This document shows positions 25,362-35,878 of a stretch of DNA of 64,000 nt, piece after piece (position 1 is the stretch's first letter; every line of letters begins with the position of its first letter). Origin of the DNA: Umbelopsis ramanniana AG (lineage: Eukaryota; Mucoromycota; Umbelopsidomycetes; Umbelopsidales; Umbelopsidaceae). The notes beneath the pieces were generated by a model. That model saw only the letters and a program-made list of their open reading frames with translations. It did not search any database and was not told the origin of the DNA. Position numbers and translations under genes: made by a program. The stretch spans positions 558,001 to 622,000 of the forward strand of contig NW_026252087.1 of the NCBI RefSeq assembly GCF_025399195.1, in the 5' to 3' direction.

Positions 25362-26983
25362 CTAGTGAAGGTTTTGTTGACTGGCATGGAGCCAGCTCTT
25401 GAGCAAATCAATTTGAGACAAGACCGTCTTCTTGCTGGTACCGCCAGGAGTGTTGCGGTTTTCGATGCTGGTTTCAAAGTTCCAGACCTTACTAACATCT
25501 TCAGCAAAAGCGTTATGAAGACCTTGAAGATCTTGAACTGAGAGGTCACTCATATTGCATTTGCGGTCCTCAGCGAGTTTGACAGCAGCACCGGCAATGT
25601 GATGGGTTTCACGGAAAGGAACACCCTTGCGCACCAAATACTCTGCTAAGTCAGTTGCAAGCATATCTGTACTCAAGCTTGCCTTCATCTTCTCAGCATT
25701 GATCTGGTAATTGTTAGAAGAGGACATGTTTAGAAAATGTCATCTGGTTTGAAAGTTGGCTTAAACCAAGGACAATGTTATCTTACCGACAAAGTGCTTA
25801 GAACGCCAGAAGTAATTTGCAATGAACCTGACAAGGTATCAACAGCATCAAAAAGCGGTTCTTTATCTTCTTGAAGGTCCTTGTTGTAGGTACTTGGAAT
25901 ACCCTTGTAGGACATCATGAAACCAGACATCTGCAACGCGATTGAATTAATTTAAACGCCAAGATGATACTGATATTACCAATACCGTTATACTCACGTC
26001 TCCGAATACTCTGCCAGACTTTCCACGAAGAAGCTCTAACGAATCTGGATTCTTCTTCTGAGGCATCAAACTGGAGCCAGTGCTGTAAGCATCAGCAAGT
26101 TGTACAAATCCAAATTCACCGCTGGAGTAAATGATCAGATCTTCGGCGAAGCGGGAGATGTGGACCATTGTGAGGGAAGCCCAGAAAAGGAATTCTGCAA
26201 CAAAATCACGATCGCTGACAGCATTTAGAGAGTTTTGAATGATACCGGCGAAACCAAGCTCTTGTGCCATGAAATCACGATCGATGTTGAATACGTGTCC
26301 AGCCAAAGCACCAGATCCCAGAGGGAGGTAGTTGATACGCTCAATATATTGACTGAGGCGTTCAGCATCGGCCTTCCATAACCAAGCATAAGACAGCAAT
26401 AGATGTGACCAGCGGATAGGTTGAGCACGCTATATATATGGTCAGAAACGCTAACGGTCTGCCGAGATACCCTTTGAAAAACATTTTGACTTACTTGCAA
26501 GTGGGTATATCCAGGCATGATGACATCGGTTTCTCGCTCAGCGCGGGACACCGCAACAGAAATGAGTTCCTTAACATGCGCAAGAACCTTGGTAGCTTCT
26601 TCGCGAATCCAAATTCTCATATCAGTGGCAACTTGATCGTTTCGGCTTCTGCCAGTGTGAAGCTTGCCAGCAACGGAACCGACTAGCTCACCGAGACGGC
26701 GTTCGTTAGCGGTATGGATGTCCTCATCACCAGGCTTAAGTTGAAAAGTATTCTTCTCCCATTCATCCTGAACCTTTTCCAAACCTTCGATAAGGAGATC
26801 GCGTTCTTGTTCTGAAATAATACCATTCTTTGCGAGAGCTTTGCTGTAGACGATGGAGCCGATGATATCAGCAGCATACATTCGTCTGTCAAAATGAATG
26901 GAAGCGTTGAAAGCATCCATGAGAGGGTCAACTGCCCCGGTGAATCGACCACCCCATAGCTTCTTTGGTGCGTCAGAAGACAT
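25362..26983 (-). CDS. ARG4: Argininosuccinate lyase
   Basis: Splits argininosuccinate into arginine and fumarate, the last step of arginine synthesis. Four exons are visible: about 26983-26495, 26430-25998, 25929-25787 and 25707-25362, giving about 465 residues, the normal length. The start [16 protein letters not shown] is canonical. [12 protein letters not shown] and [16 protein letters not shown] (the latter restored by splicing HLQ to RAQ) carry active-site residues. The fumarase/ASL signature [12 protein letters not shown] contains the catalytic Ser and Lys. The last exon ends [14 protein letters not shown]. The ORF for the last exon shares its end with a plus-strand shadow ORF. Confidence 0.97.
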
Positions 26984-27120
26984 GTAGACTTTCGTTAAAA
27001 GTTAATAAAAAGAAAAAGTTTACAGATTTGATCTTTTAAGAGCTAAAATGACAGCGAGATGAGTCACGTATCACTCACGTGACCTTTAAAAACAAGGCAA
27101 ATTGTAAACATGCAAAAAAT

Positions 27121-27192
27121 CTCTCAGTCGGGGAATTGAACCCCGGTCTCCCGCGTGACAGGCGGGGATACTCACCACTATACTAACTGAGA
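27121..27192 (-). tRNA. tRNA-Asp (GUC), copy 1
   Basis: A 72-nt cloverleaf without intron. The acceptor stem is TCTCAGT/ACTGAGA with discriminator G, the anticodon loop is CTGTCAC (anticodon GTC), and the T arm is CGGGG-TTCAATT-CCCCG. A run of T follows on the transcribed strand (seen as AAAAAA at 27115-27120), the pol III terminator. It is identical in sequence to the four other copies in this window. Confidence 0.97.
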
Positions 27193-29332
27193 ACTTGTAT
27201 GAAAAAGTTTTGACCAGTGCTAATATAAAGCCAAGGTAATTACTTTGACAAAAAGTCTACAATACTTTCAATTGCTCATATTGCACTTGAATGAATAGAT
27301 CTGACATTTGAAATTGTTGCTATAATTTTTTGGTATCTTTATTTTTTGTATGCTCAGTTCCAAATGCTAGTTTTCCACTAATTTTCTCACTATTTGCATC
27401 AAACATGTTGGAAAAGGCTGACATCGTCATACAGAATATGAAACAGTTCAAACTTCCTCTAAAACTATTGTCCAGCAGAATTAAATCTCTACATACAGTT
27501 AATTTTTTTTTTATTTTTGTTTTACTTATATTATCAAACATTATGGCAATGACTCCTTCAGATAGTCCAACGTGCTTGACAAACTTGCAATCGGTGGAAT
27601 GAGAGTAGTCAAGGTAATAAACTGTTGTTGAAAATTATTGAGATACATCATGATTCAGGGCAATAACTCCGTGTTGAAAATTTGCACCTTCTTTTACGAA
27701 AAGTTACTCCTGACATGGTAAGTCAGAAGTTAAAGAAGGAAAGACGGAAGAGGGTTTAATCAATGAATTCAAATGCACATTTCAACGGAAATTGTCATGT
27801 TATGCCTCTAGAACTTAATTCTGCTATCATTTTCACGTAATTCTGGATGGGTGTAAATAACGCAATTATAGACACCCAGTACAAAAGAAAGGGTATATCT
27901 GTGACTGAAGGAAAATTTGTAGAAATGCCATATTGATATGCCTTCTTAGATATAGACATGATGATAACAGATAACAGGATTAATTGAAATTATCGAAATG
28001 TATGGTGGTTGAATATGTCACTGTATGTCAAGTAAGTCTGAATTATTACATGTTGAAGACTTCGAAAAAATAAGGTACATGGTAACTACCGAGGTGCCTA
28101 ATATAGATAGATAAAGATGGTTGTTCGTTTTTTTATGGATTATATTTTATTAAAATGTTAAATAAGTCAGAGTTAAAGAAGTCTGAAAAAAATTGTCGAT
28201 ACTGGGAATAGCATTATTGACATATGTATTCCGCGGTAGAACTAGTGCAGGCCATAAATCAAAACCAAAGCGACATAGCAATGTAATCATGTAGTTCAAA
28301 CTTCGTATATCTAAGGGAAAATTGATTGCTGCCTAATAATTGTTGAGTACTTTAACTCAAATATTCTTGCAGAAGTTCACAAAAAGGGAATTCTTAGCAT
28401 GGGCAATAAAATTCGTCAAACGAATAAAGATCTGCCTCAATCGATCGCTTAACTGTAAGTCAACTGATTAGCGTGGAAACTGTGAATCTCGCAAGCACAG
28501 CTATGTACTATAGACAACTCCCAGACAGAAGATTCCTGAACTCATAGTTTCAGCGAAAATGATTAGACAATTCTGAAATCAACTATACTAAGCCGAATGC
28601 AAGTGTGCTATTTTTTAAGAGGGGGAAAAGCTGCAGCTACAGTGGTAGGTACAGTCCTACAGTCCCAGTGCAAAAACCGTGGGGAATCACATCCCATAAA
28701 AAGCAAAAATGAGGTTTAACCTCTATCATTCTCCTTGGTGATCTCAGATGCACTGAAAAAGCCTGATTAATCATGTATACAGCATTTGGCATCTAAGCTA
28801 TTGTTCACCTTTCGACGGTTATACCACGTTTGGTAATGGCGTGTTTAAGTAAACACTACTCATTTTGACGATTTTAGGATGGTCCAGATTTCGTTAGACA
28901 GACTAATGACGGCATTCTTCCCAATTCCCTTCTAGTCATGTCAAAAGTAGTATCAAATGCCATAAGACTTGTACCAAACCTAAGTAATTCTTGATAAAAA
29001 GCACATCTTCAAAATATTTAGCTGCATCTTTACAATTTGTGCCAGGACCGTTTGCTTCAGCGTATGAATTAGTAATATATAAGTACCTTCACAACGAATG
29101 CTAAGATTTTCTTTTAGAGGTTCAAAGGTATAAAATGTCTTAAATATAAATATTATCTTATTGTAGAAAATTGGCTATCTTGATTTGAATTAAATCATAT
29201 GGTTTCACTCTGTTAATAGGCCAGTGATTGTACCTGGCAAATCTCCACTCATGGCTTTGCCGACACCGAAGACCTATGCTCTGTACGGATGTCGCTATAT
29301 GTCTCTGGGTTTTTACACACTCTTGTTGTTGA
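27193..29332. other. Gene-poor region, nothing firm
   Basis: About 2.1 kb of AT-rich sequence between tRNA-Asp copy 1 and the orphan membrane protein. A frame at 27330-27602 (+) has only an internal ATG and a Phe/Leu-rich tail from T-rich DNA. No domain, RNA gene or transposon terminus was recognised. Confidence 0.4.
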
Positions 29333-31129
29333 TCAGCAAGCTGTGGTTTCCCATTTGTCCTTCGTACAGATTTTATCGTCTTGAATTTTGACAATCTGGT
29401 GCACGCAGTCAATCTTGTTACCGGCGACTGGAAGCGCCTCGTTCTCAGTTTGTTGTGGGTTAATCATGACAGGACTTCCCATCAAAGTATTTCCTGGACA
29501 TAGCCTTTCGATAAAGGATGTTGGTAATGTCGTGTTAGGAAAACCCATGTGGCTTGGGAGGGATGCTCCTATGCTGTACAATTGCCGCTCCTTCCATTCA
29601 ACGACGTAGCCAGTTGCTACGTTTACACCACACGGTTCCATGTGTATTTTAAAGGATCCTCTGTCAAACCCCATCATGGAAATTCCCGTAGTAACATTTT
29701 GTTCGTAATTTAGCTTCACCGCCAAGAAGATGTCCTGATGCCGAAATACGACATGTCCAGAGGCGACAAACTCTTCCATTGTAACAGCTCTGGGTATTGT
29801 AGCTGACCCTTCTCGCTCCACCATCAGTGAGCAAGAATCATAACTGTCTAGGCATTTGGCATATTCTGAATTATACCATAACAGATGTACCATAAACATG
29901 TTCAAGTTTATCGAAGGCCGGATTATGCTTGGTATTTCTTGATAGGATTCATAGTATATCACGCCTCTGATCATATCATACCAGCTCCAATTTCGTGCAG
30001 TTGTTGAAACTAATAGCGCGAGCAGAAGGCCTTCAATAACCAACACGAGGGATGTTAAAGAAGTTGGATCGACTCCATCAACTGTAATCCATGGCGCTTT
30101 CCTAAGACCCTCTTCTAGTACGATTATAGCGAACAACGCTAGGAATGCTAAGAAGGGATAAACAACGTGAGGAATTCGTACTTTGTATCCCTTTTCAGAC
30201 AAGAAATGTCGTAAACCAGGCTCAGCAACCTTCGCGAAGAGTCTTTTGTAGTAGCTGAAACTGCGCAAGAACTCATTTGACGAATTGTAGCTACACTCTA
30301 CAACAGGTAGCACCCTGCTGATATATGTTCCCCTAGAGGATCGCCTAGCAGCCATAACTATGCTACGACTCAAGGGTATTGAGTTCGAAACCGCATTTAG
30401 AATACCTCCTGGCTCGAAATGCATGTCCATTTGACGCAAGTCCAGCGGCCAAGCAATAACTTCGTGACTTTGCCTCATTATACTTTCAACAGTCCGTAAA
30501 ACCTTGACAGGGACGCACCTTTTTGCTACCTCAATAACGTCGAGTTGAGTGTCCAATTCAGTCAGTATAGTCCCAGATGGGGCTAGCTCACTTGCAGTTA
30601 TCAATAAAACAAGGTCTGTGAGTAAGTTGAGATCAGAAATGTGCTGACTCAAATGCCACGCACTTAAAAGTACACGGGTAAAAGTTATGCTATAACTTTT
30701 AGTTGTATCGCTCAGCGTATAAGGATGAAACCACCTAGATATATTTTCGATGTCCACAGGCCTGTACAGCAGTTCAAAACCACCTCTGGTAGGATCATCA
30801 GTTAAGATGCAGTCAACGCCATAGACGTACTGTGTTACACATGTCAGTGCAGCGGCGGCAACGCAATAGTATTTGTCGTAAAACTCGACCTCCTGCCTCA
30901 GCTTTATGCAGCTCGTATAACCTGGAAGATTATAGATCACCTCCTCAGAGGGCGAAAAACTCGATACAAAAGAGCTCGGTAAATATTCATTGAAGGTGGC
31001 GGTATATCGAGTTTGGCAATTGTCGATGATGTGTTTGTGAAATTCATAATAGCCATAAGTCACCAGTTCAGGAGATATAGCTGATATTGTGTGGCTCCGT
31101 AAAATCTTTGGCTTTTCAAATTTGAACAT
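29333..31129 (-). CDS. Orphan intronless membrane protein
   Basis: Not recognised. It is a single exon of 598 residues starting MFKFEKPKILRSHTIS. Two hydrophobic segments, around residues 325-345 (VVYPFLAFLALFAIIVLEE) and 357-379 (TSLTSLVLVIEGLLLALLVS), look like membrane spans separated by a short loop with PWITVDGVDP. Before them is a long soluble domain with ten or so Cys. After them is a domain of about 215 residues with another dozen Cys and paired aromatic motifs. There is no signal peptide at the chosen start. The frame is open 57 bases further upstream, and a CAG|GAG acceptor-like site lies there, so an upstream exon is possible. The gene stands alone in a sparse region. The long intronless frame is far beyond chance, but the function is unknown. 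Confidence 0.75.
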   Translation of the reverse strand: MFKFEKPKILRSHTISAISPELVTYGYYEFHKHIIDNCQTRYTATFNEYLPSSFVSSFSPSEEVIYNLPGYTSCIKLRQEVEFYDKYYCVAAAALTCVTQYVYGVDCILTDDPTRGGFELLYRPVDIENISRWFHPYTLSDTTKSYSITFTRVLLSAWHLSQHISDLNLLTDLVLLITASELAPSGTILTELDTQLDVIEVAKRCVPVKVLRTVESIMRQSHEVIAWPLDLRQMDMHFEPGGILNAVSNSIPLSRSIVMAARRSSRGTYISRVLPVVECSYNSSNEFLRSFSYYKRLFAKVAEPGLRHFLSEKGYKVRIPHVVYPFLAFLALFAIIVLEEGLRKAPWITVDGVDPTSLTSLVLVIEGLLLALLVSTTARNWSWYDMIRGVIYYESYQEIPSIIRPSINLNMFMVHLLWYNSEYAKCLDSYDSCSLMVEREGSATIPRAVTMEEFVASGHVVFRHQDIFLAVKLNYEQNVTTGISMMGFDRGSFKIHMEPCGVNVATGYVVEWKERQLYSIGASLPSHMGFPNTTLPTSFIERLCPGNTLMGSPVMINPQQTENEALPVAGNKIDCVHQIVKIQDDKICTKDKWETTAC

Positions 31130-31351
31130 TCGTGTTGATGAGAAAACGCTGCGCTCCTGGGGGTTTCCACCTTTGGTGGCTGATTATATTTGGAGTGTGG
31201 CTTTTCTTCAGCCGAGCTGCCGCCTTTAACTCCCCTCCTCCAGTTGCGAATCTCCTGATCTCAATCCGATGTTTCTGTGGATTCCAAGTCGTCAAAGGAG
31301 ATTATCTGACCCAAGATGTTTCTTCGACTTCATTTGATTTCGTAAGGGGAG

Positions 31352-31702
31352 TTATTTTTGGTATCCCGACTTTGGTGCCGACAAAGCATTCAGTAGCTCC
31401 TTGACATGGTCAATTTTAACGGTGACAATTTCTCCTAGGTCTACGATGATTTTTTCAGTTGCACGTTCTTCCAAGTCATGTAAAAAACAGTGTAAATAGT
31501 TATCTTTGTTATTTCTTCTTCGTTTAATATAATAAGATGTTTGGCAGCTGTTGATGCGTCGGTAAGTTCTTGAATTCCTTGCTTTGTTGTCTGAACTTTG
31601 TGTGAGACGATAGCTGGCGATGTGATGTGGCTTTTGATAGTCATAGCATACACGATCATTATAATCTACCACATCCAAGTTTATAGAATTTTTCAGAGGC
31701 AC
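31352..31702 (-). CDS. Doubtful small ORF upstream of the orphan protein
   Basis: A 116-residue open frame, basic and Asn-rich, ending VKELLNALSAPKSGYQK. It lies about 220 bases upstream of the orphan membrane protein on the same strand. It could be a separate gene, a leader exon or chance. No family is recognised and the region is AT-rich, which makes chance frames rarer but possible. Confidence 0.2.
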   Translation of the reverse strand: MPLKNSINLDVVDYNDRVCYDYQKPHHIASYRLTQSSDNKARNSRTYRRINSCQTSYYIKRRRNNKDNYLHCFLHDLEERATEKIIVDLGEIVTVKIDHVKELLNALSAPKSGYQK

Positions 31703-32136
31703 ATATCATTCTATAAGGTGCGTTATGCGTTACCATGATGCCTGTTGGGTTACCAACGTGGAGATCACGGTAACGAACATGGACAAGGAGCTGCAAAAAA
31801 TGTCACTGGTACCTTGCACTATAAAAACGAATCAGTGGCATTAAAAAAACAGAAATAAAAGAAAAGAATTGTGGGACAACTAATAGGCTACGACCGGAAT
31901 GAACCAGGTAGACTGAGTCAGTCACTACAGATTTCAGCCATTGTTCTGGACGATAACTTTATGATAATAAAATGTATAAAAACAAACCTTAATAATGCGC
32001 TGAGATGGGCGCGTATAAAAAGGTGTCTTATGGAGGTAGTTATGGCGGAAGTTGATGGATAATTGAGTGTCGTGAGAGGTCTACTTTCAAATAGTATTAG
32101 AGTATATTGCTTTAAGTGGTCTTCTTTATAACAAGT

Positions 32137-32208
32137 TCTCAGTTAGTATAGTGGTGAGTATCCCCGCCTGTCACGCGGGAGACCGGGGTTCAATTCCCCG
32201 ACTGAGAG
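32137..32208 (+). tRNA. tRNA-Asp (GUC), copy 2
   Basis: The same 72-nt sequence as copy 1, on the plus strand. It is preceded by AACAAGT and followed by ATTTTTTT, the pol III terminator. The first bases after the gene (ATTTTTTTGCAT) also match the 3' flank of copy 1 (ATTTTTTGCAT). Confidence 0.97.
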
Positions 32209-33174
32209 ATTTTTTTGCATTTTTTAAATGCATAATTTGACAAAAATGTGTTCCGAAGAAAGGAAGAAGGGGATGGGTACTGTCGTTTAGATTACTGTAT
32301 GACTTATTGTATTATCCTGCAGACGAGTGAACTTCTCGTGAGGTTAAAAACTGCTTTTTATTCTATTAATCAACTGCTCTATTTATACTTGTTGATTCGT
32401 GACTTATTATATAAAAATGTAAAAGAAATCTAATTTAAGAGGATATTCAATGTGACTTCGCTGGTAAAGAAGTCCCCTTGAACCGGCGTTCGGTTGAACT
32501 GTCATTTTGTATTTTAGGCGACGACAGTACTCATAGTTCTCGGTAGTATCGTTAAGTCGTACAATTCTGTCTTCTTCATAGGCAAAAAAAGAAGTTACAA
32601 GTCGCTTTAAATATATTTTGTCAATTGCATGAGAAGTTCTTTAAAAAAAACCCCCCCTTGACCACGCGTGTTTATAGCTACTAAAACTTTATCGATGTTT
32701 GCTATACATTCTTTTTTTAATCGATTAAGATTGATCGATATATCTTCTGAACGCTGATTTGACACCATTAATCTAAGCGAGAAATGTTGTGCAGCTGATA
32801 CATATATTTTTTGCTATAGAAGCTTTCTGAAAAAGAGTCTTGTGAACTTTGGCAATCGTTAGATTTTTGATTTCGCTGATATCACGACACGTAGTGTGTG
32901 GATTAGCTGACAGAAGTAGAAGAAGTATCTCCACGGATACAACGACAGACAAAATGCATGCGACCAATGCTACTAACGAACCAGAAATTCAACAACACCA
33001 GTATCTTTACGCTTTTGATCTAATTAAGCCATTAAACTTCGGAAAAAAATTCCTCACTGTAGCTTTTACTTCAAGGTCTGTCGCATCCATGACCAACCAA
33101 TCTTCTTTCTCACACTTGTCAACTTTGTGACGTAGTGATAAAGTAAGTAGCGGAGTTTACGTCTCAACATGCAA
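32209..33174. other. AT-rich region, nothing firm
   Basis: Between tRNA-Asp copy 2 and the aldo-keto reductase. It contains an A8C7 homopolymer junction at 32642-32657. Overlapping frames at 32773-32967 (-) and 32849-33130 (+) are antisense to each other and neither looks coding. Confidence 0.4.
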
Positions 33175-33182
33175 TATATAAA
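33175..33182 (+). promoter_or_regulatory. TATA box of the aldo-keto reductase gene
   Basis: TATATAAA lies 54 bases before the ATG and is followed by a pyrimidine-rich initiator tract (TTTCTCTCATTTC). The arrangement is typical of highly expressed or stress-induced fungal genes. Confidence 0.55.
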
Positions 33183-33235
33183 TCCTGCGCTTTCCATCAA
33201 TTTCTCTCATTTCATATTTTTACACCTCTGACACT

Positions 33236-34503
33236 ATGGCTCTTGGTCGCACTGCTAAGCTCAACACCGGCACTGAAATTCCTCTCGTTGGACTGGGTAA
33301 GAAACAAGATGGAAAGGAAAGGGTTTTCACCAAATTTTACGCTGATACATAATGCATTTATCGTAAGGAACTTGGCTTGCAAAGGAAAATGAAGTCAAAA
33401 ATGCTACAGAACATGGTAAGCTCTAGTATATATTATGCTGACCACGTTTTGACCAGATAAGTAACAAGGATATTATTTGGAACTAGCTATCAATTATGGA
33501 TATCGACATATTGATTGCGCCCATGTTTGTGAGTAGTTTGTAGTTACATACGTATGTCAATTCGTTCTTTCAACAAATCACTAACGGAAGGACAACAGAC
33601 GGTAATGAACACGAAGTTGGGCAAGCTCTTAAAAACGTCAAAGTACCCCGAGAACATATTTTTATTACATCGAAGTTGTGGAATAACAGGTATTTGTTAT
33701 GAATGTCAATGACGATACAACAGACAGGGTTTATTCTGATTCCTTCATGGTAAATAGCCATCGCCCCGACCGCGTGGAGAAAGCCTTGGATGTTACTCTC
33801 AAAAACCTTGGTGTCAATTATTTGGGTAAGCAGTGTCATGTTTTTAAATTTATTATTTGGAGTAGCCTTTCTGACGCGGATTGTAGACCTATATCTGATC
33901 CACTGGCCAGTCGCCTTCAAACCTACCGAAGAACTTTTCCCCACTACTGCTGATGGTAAAGTTGAATTGGATGACGGAGTCACCATCGCAGAAACGTGGG
34001 CAGCTATGGAGAAGCTTCTTGACACTGGCAAAGTCAAGGCTATCGGTGTATCAAATTTCACGATTGGCGAACTTGAAAAGCTCAAGAAGACCGCTAAAGT
34101 CATCCCCGCTGTGAACCAAGTTGAGTTACACCCTTATCTCCCTCAAGATGATTTGCTGGAATATAGCAAGAAGAACGGCATTCACTTGACTGCCTATAGC
34201 CCCCTTGGAAATAATCTCGCTGGTGCCACTCGTGTAGTTGATGATCCTACTGTCGTGAAGATTGCTGAAAAACTTGGTAAAACCCCTGCACAAGTGCTGA
34301 TCTCTTGGGCTGCTCAACGGGGTACAAGTGTCATTCCCAAAAGTGTTACTCCCTCTCGAATCGAATCCAACTTTCATGATTTCGAACTCGCTAAAGAAGA
34401 TCTTGAGGCTATTAACAAGCTTGGAGCGAAGGGTGTCCGGTACAATGTGCCATCCACTTATAAACCTGTTTGGCCTGTTGATGTCTTTGGCGATGGTCGT
34501 TAA
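33236..34503 (+). CDS. Aldo-keto reductase (NADPH-dependent)
   Basis: Reduces aldehydes or sugars to alcohols with NADPH. Six exons: 33236-33296, 33368-33415, 33487-33528, 33599-33689, 33758-33825 and 33887-34503, sum to 308 residues, and every junction is in frame. The start is MALGRTAKLNTGTEIPLVGLGTW. The catalytic tetrad is complete: Asp in RHIDCAH, Tyr in HVYGNEHEVG (made by splicing), Lys in ITSKLWN and His in LYLIHWP. GVSNFTIGELEKL and IPKSVTPSRIESNF are AKR signatures, the latter binding the NADPH phosphate. The closest type is AKR1/GCY1-like aldose or glycerol reductase; the substrate cannot be told from sequence. Confidence 0.96.
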
Positions 34504-34742
34504 ATGAAAGCGCATTGACTGTAGATAAGGATGGCGATTGCGGTTAATAAATAAAAACAAAATCTTTGAAATTTCAATTAATAGGCTTTTTGGCTGAAAG
34601 CGTGTGGTTAGTATCATAGGCTTTTTCTCTTACTAATTTCAAGGCAAATGCGTGGACGAGGGGAATGTACAGCGAAGACGCCTGATGATTTTTTTCTTTT
34701 TTATTTTTCTTTCCATATTATTGTATCATTAAAAGAACGAAC

Positions 34743-35120
34743 TTAAAACAATGGGGTTGATGTATGGCGGTACGGAAGAGCATACTGTGCTCTAGGATAG
34801 TAGCCTGAATGATAAGGCTGCTGATAATATTGCTGCTGCGGTGTTGTTGATGGATACCCGTAAGGATATGAATTGTAGTATGGAGAAGCCATTTGTTGGC
34901 CATAATACGGATAAGCATTGCGTTGAACGAGACTTGTTAAACGTTGGCTGACGAGCCCATTTGACCGATGCTAAAGCGATTCAGTTAGTACTTCAATCAA
35001 ATGTTGGTGGAGCCACGTATAGACGCAGGTGTATAACACTGTGCTTACAAGATATCCATATGAGTACTCATAGTCATATTCTGGTGGCCAATGATCGTAA
35101 CCGCTGTATTGATTTCCCAT
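34743..35120 (-). CDS. Tiny Tyr-rich two-exon protein, function unknown
   Basis: Found by reading splice sites. Exon 1 is 35120-35049 (MGNQYSGYDHWPPEYDYEY...), with donor GTAAGC. The intron has a perfect TACTAAC branch point and ends CTTTAG. Exon 2 is 34970-34743. The product is 99 residues, of which 22 are Tyr, mostly as PYY, GYY, QYY and YPYGYP motifs with Gln/Pro. Phase 0 is kept. Such Tyr/Gln/Pro-rich composition is prion-like and may promote condensates. It also resembles small Tyr-rich cell-wall or spore proteins, but lacks a signal peptide. MG at the start could be myristoylated. No family is recognised. Confidence 0.6.
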
Positions 35121-35878
35121 TCAAAATAATATTTGGCGTTGAAAAAGAGGTTGAGATGGGGAAAGAAGAGAACAGCAGTAAAAAAAAAAGTGAAAAGGTA
35201 AGCATTATTATTTTTGGTCTCTCACCACTTTGACAAAACGGGCGAAAAGGGGAGGTGACCAATATGTTTGTTTACGACAGCTCCCTCTCTCCCCGCGAAG
35301 CTTATGCTGCGCCTTTCGCAGATCAGATACAGCAGTTCAAAGACATTCATATGCAGCTCCGGCGCATATATCTTTCCTTTATCATGCTGAGAGCCGGCCA
35401 TGTAATAGGGCTGGGAACAATCCCCCGTCAATCTAATTATCACGAGTCGATGTGGAACAATGTTACATGATACATGTATTTACATGTCTTAAAATTGGCC
35501 TGTGATTAACGGTTCTCTCATTATCACACCGACCCCCACCCAACCCAAATTTTTTGTCCACGATGATCATGCGCCTGTTCCACGGCGGGCCGTGCCAACG
35601 CTCAATAAACATGTACACAAGAGGCAAACAATGAAAAGCTGGGGATATGACAGCTGGAGGCAAATCTACGTTTGAATTTCTACTATTTAGTTTGAAGGTG
35701 TTATGTTTTTGACAGGATCGCTGCCGATACCGTCAAAACGTGCACATGGTCTCACGCCTGGCCAGTTAACTCACCTAACGTCACTGGATATAAATTTTAC
35801 ATAAAAATCTTGTAACAAAAAGAAAAATTCGGCTTGTGTCAGGCGGCCAATCAAGTATGCTTGCTCTATTTGCTCTTC
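35121..35878. other. Divergent promoter region, no firm gene
   Basis: Region between the Tyr-rich gene and the WD40 gene. A 71-residue plus-strand frame (35255-35470) and an overlapping minus frame are present. Neither has a recognisable family or splice pattern. A near-palindrome CACGGCGGGCCGTG lies near 35579. Confidence 0.4.

Noticed and set aside
31132-31404. Plus-strand ORF with a signal-like hydrophobic start
   Set aside because: It starts from a non-ATG codon in the promoter of the orphan protein and has no downstream coding signal.
32642-32657. A8C7 homopolymer junction
   Set aside because: Simple low-complexity sequence, possibly an assembly weak point; no biological role inferred.
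33570-34103. 177-residue frame antisense to the aldo-keto reductase
   Set aside because: It is a shadow of the well-supported reductase exons on the other strand.
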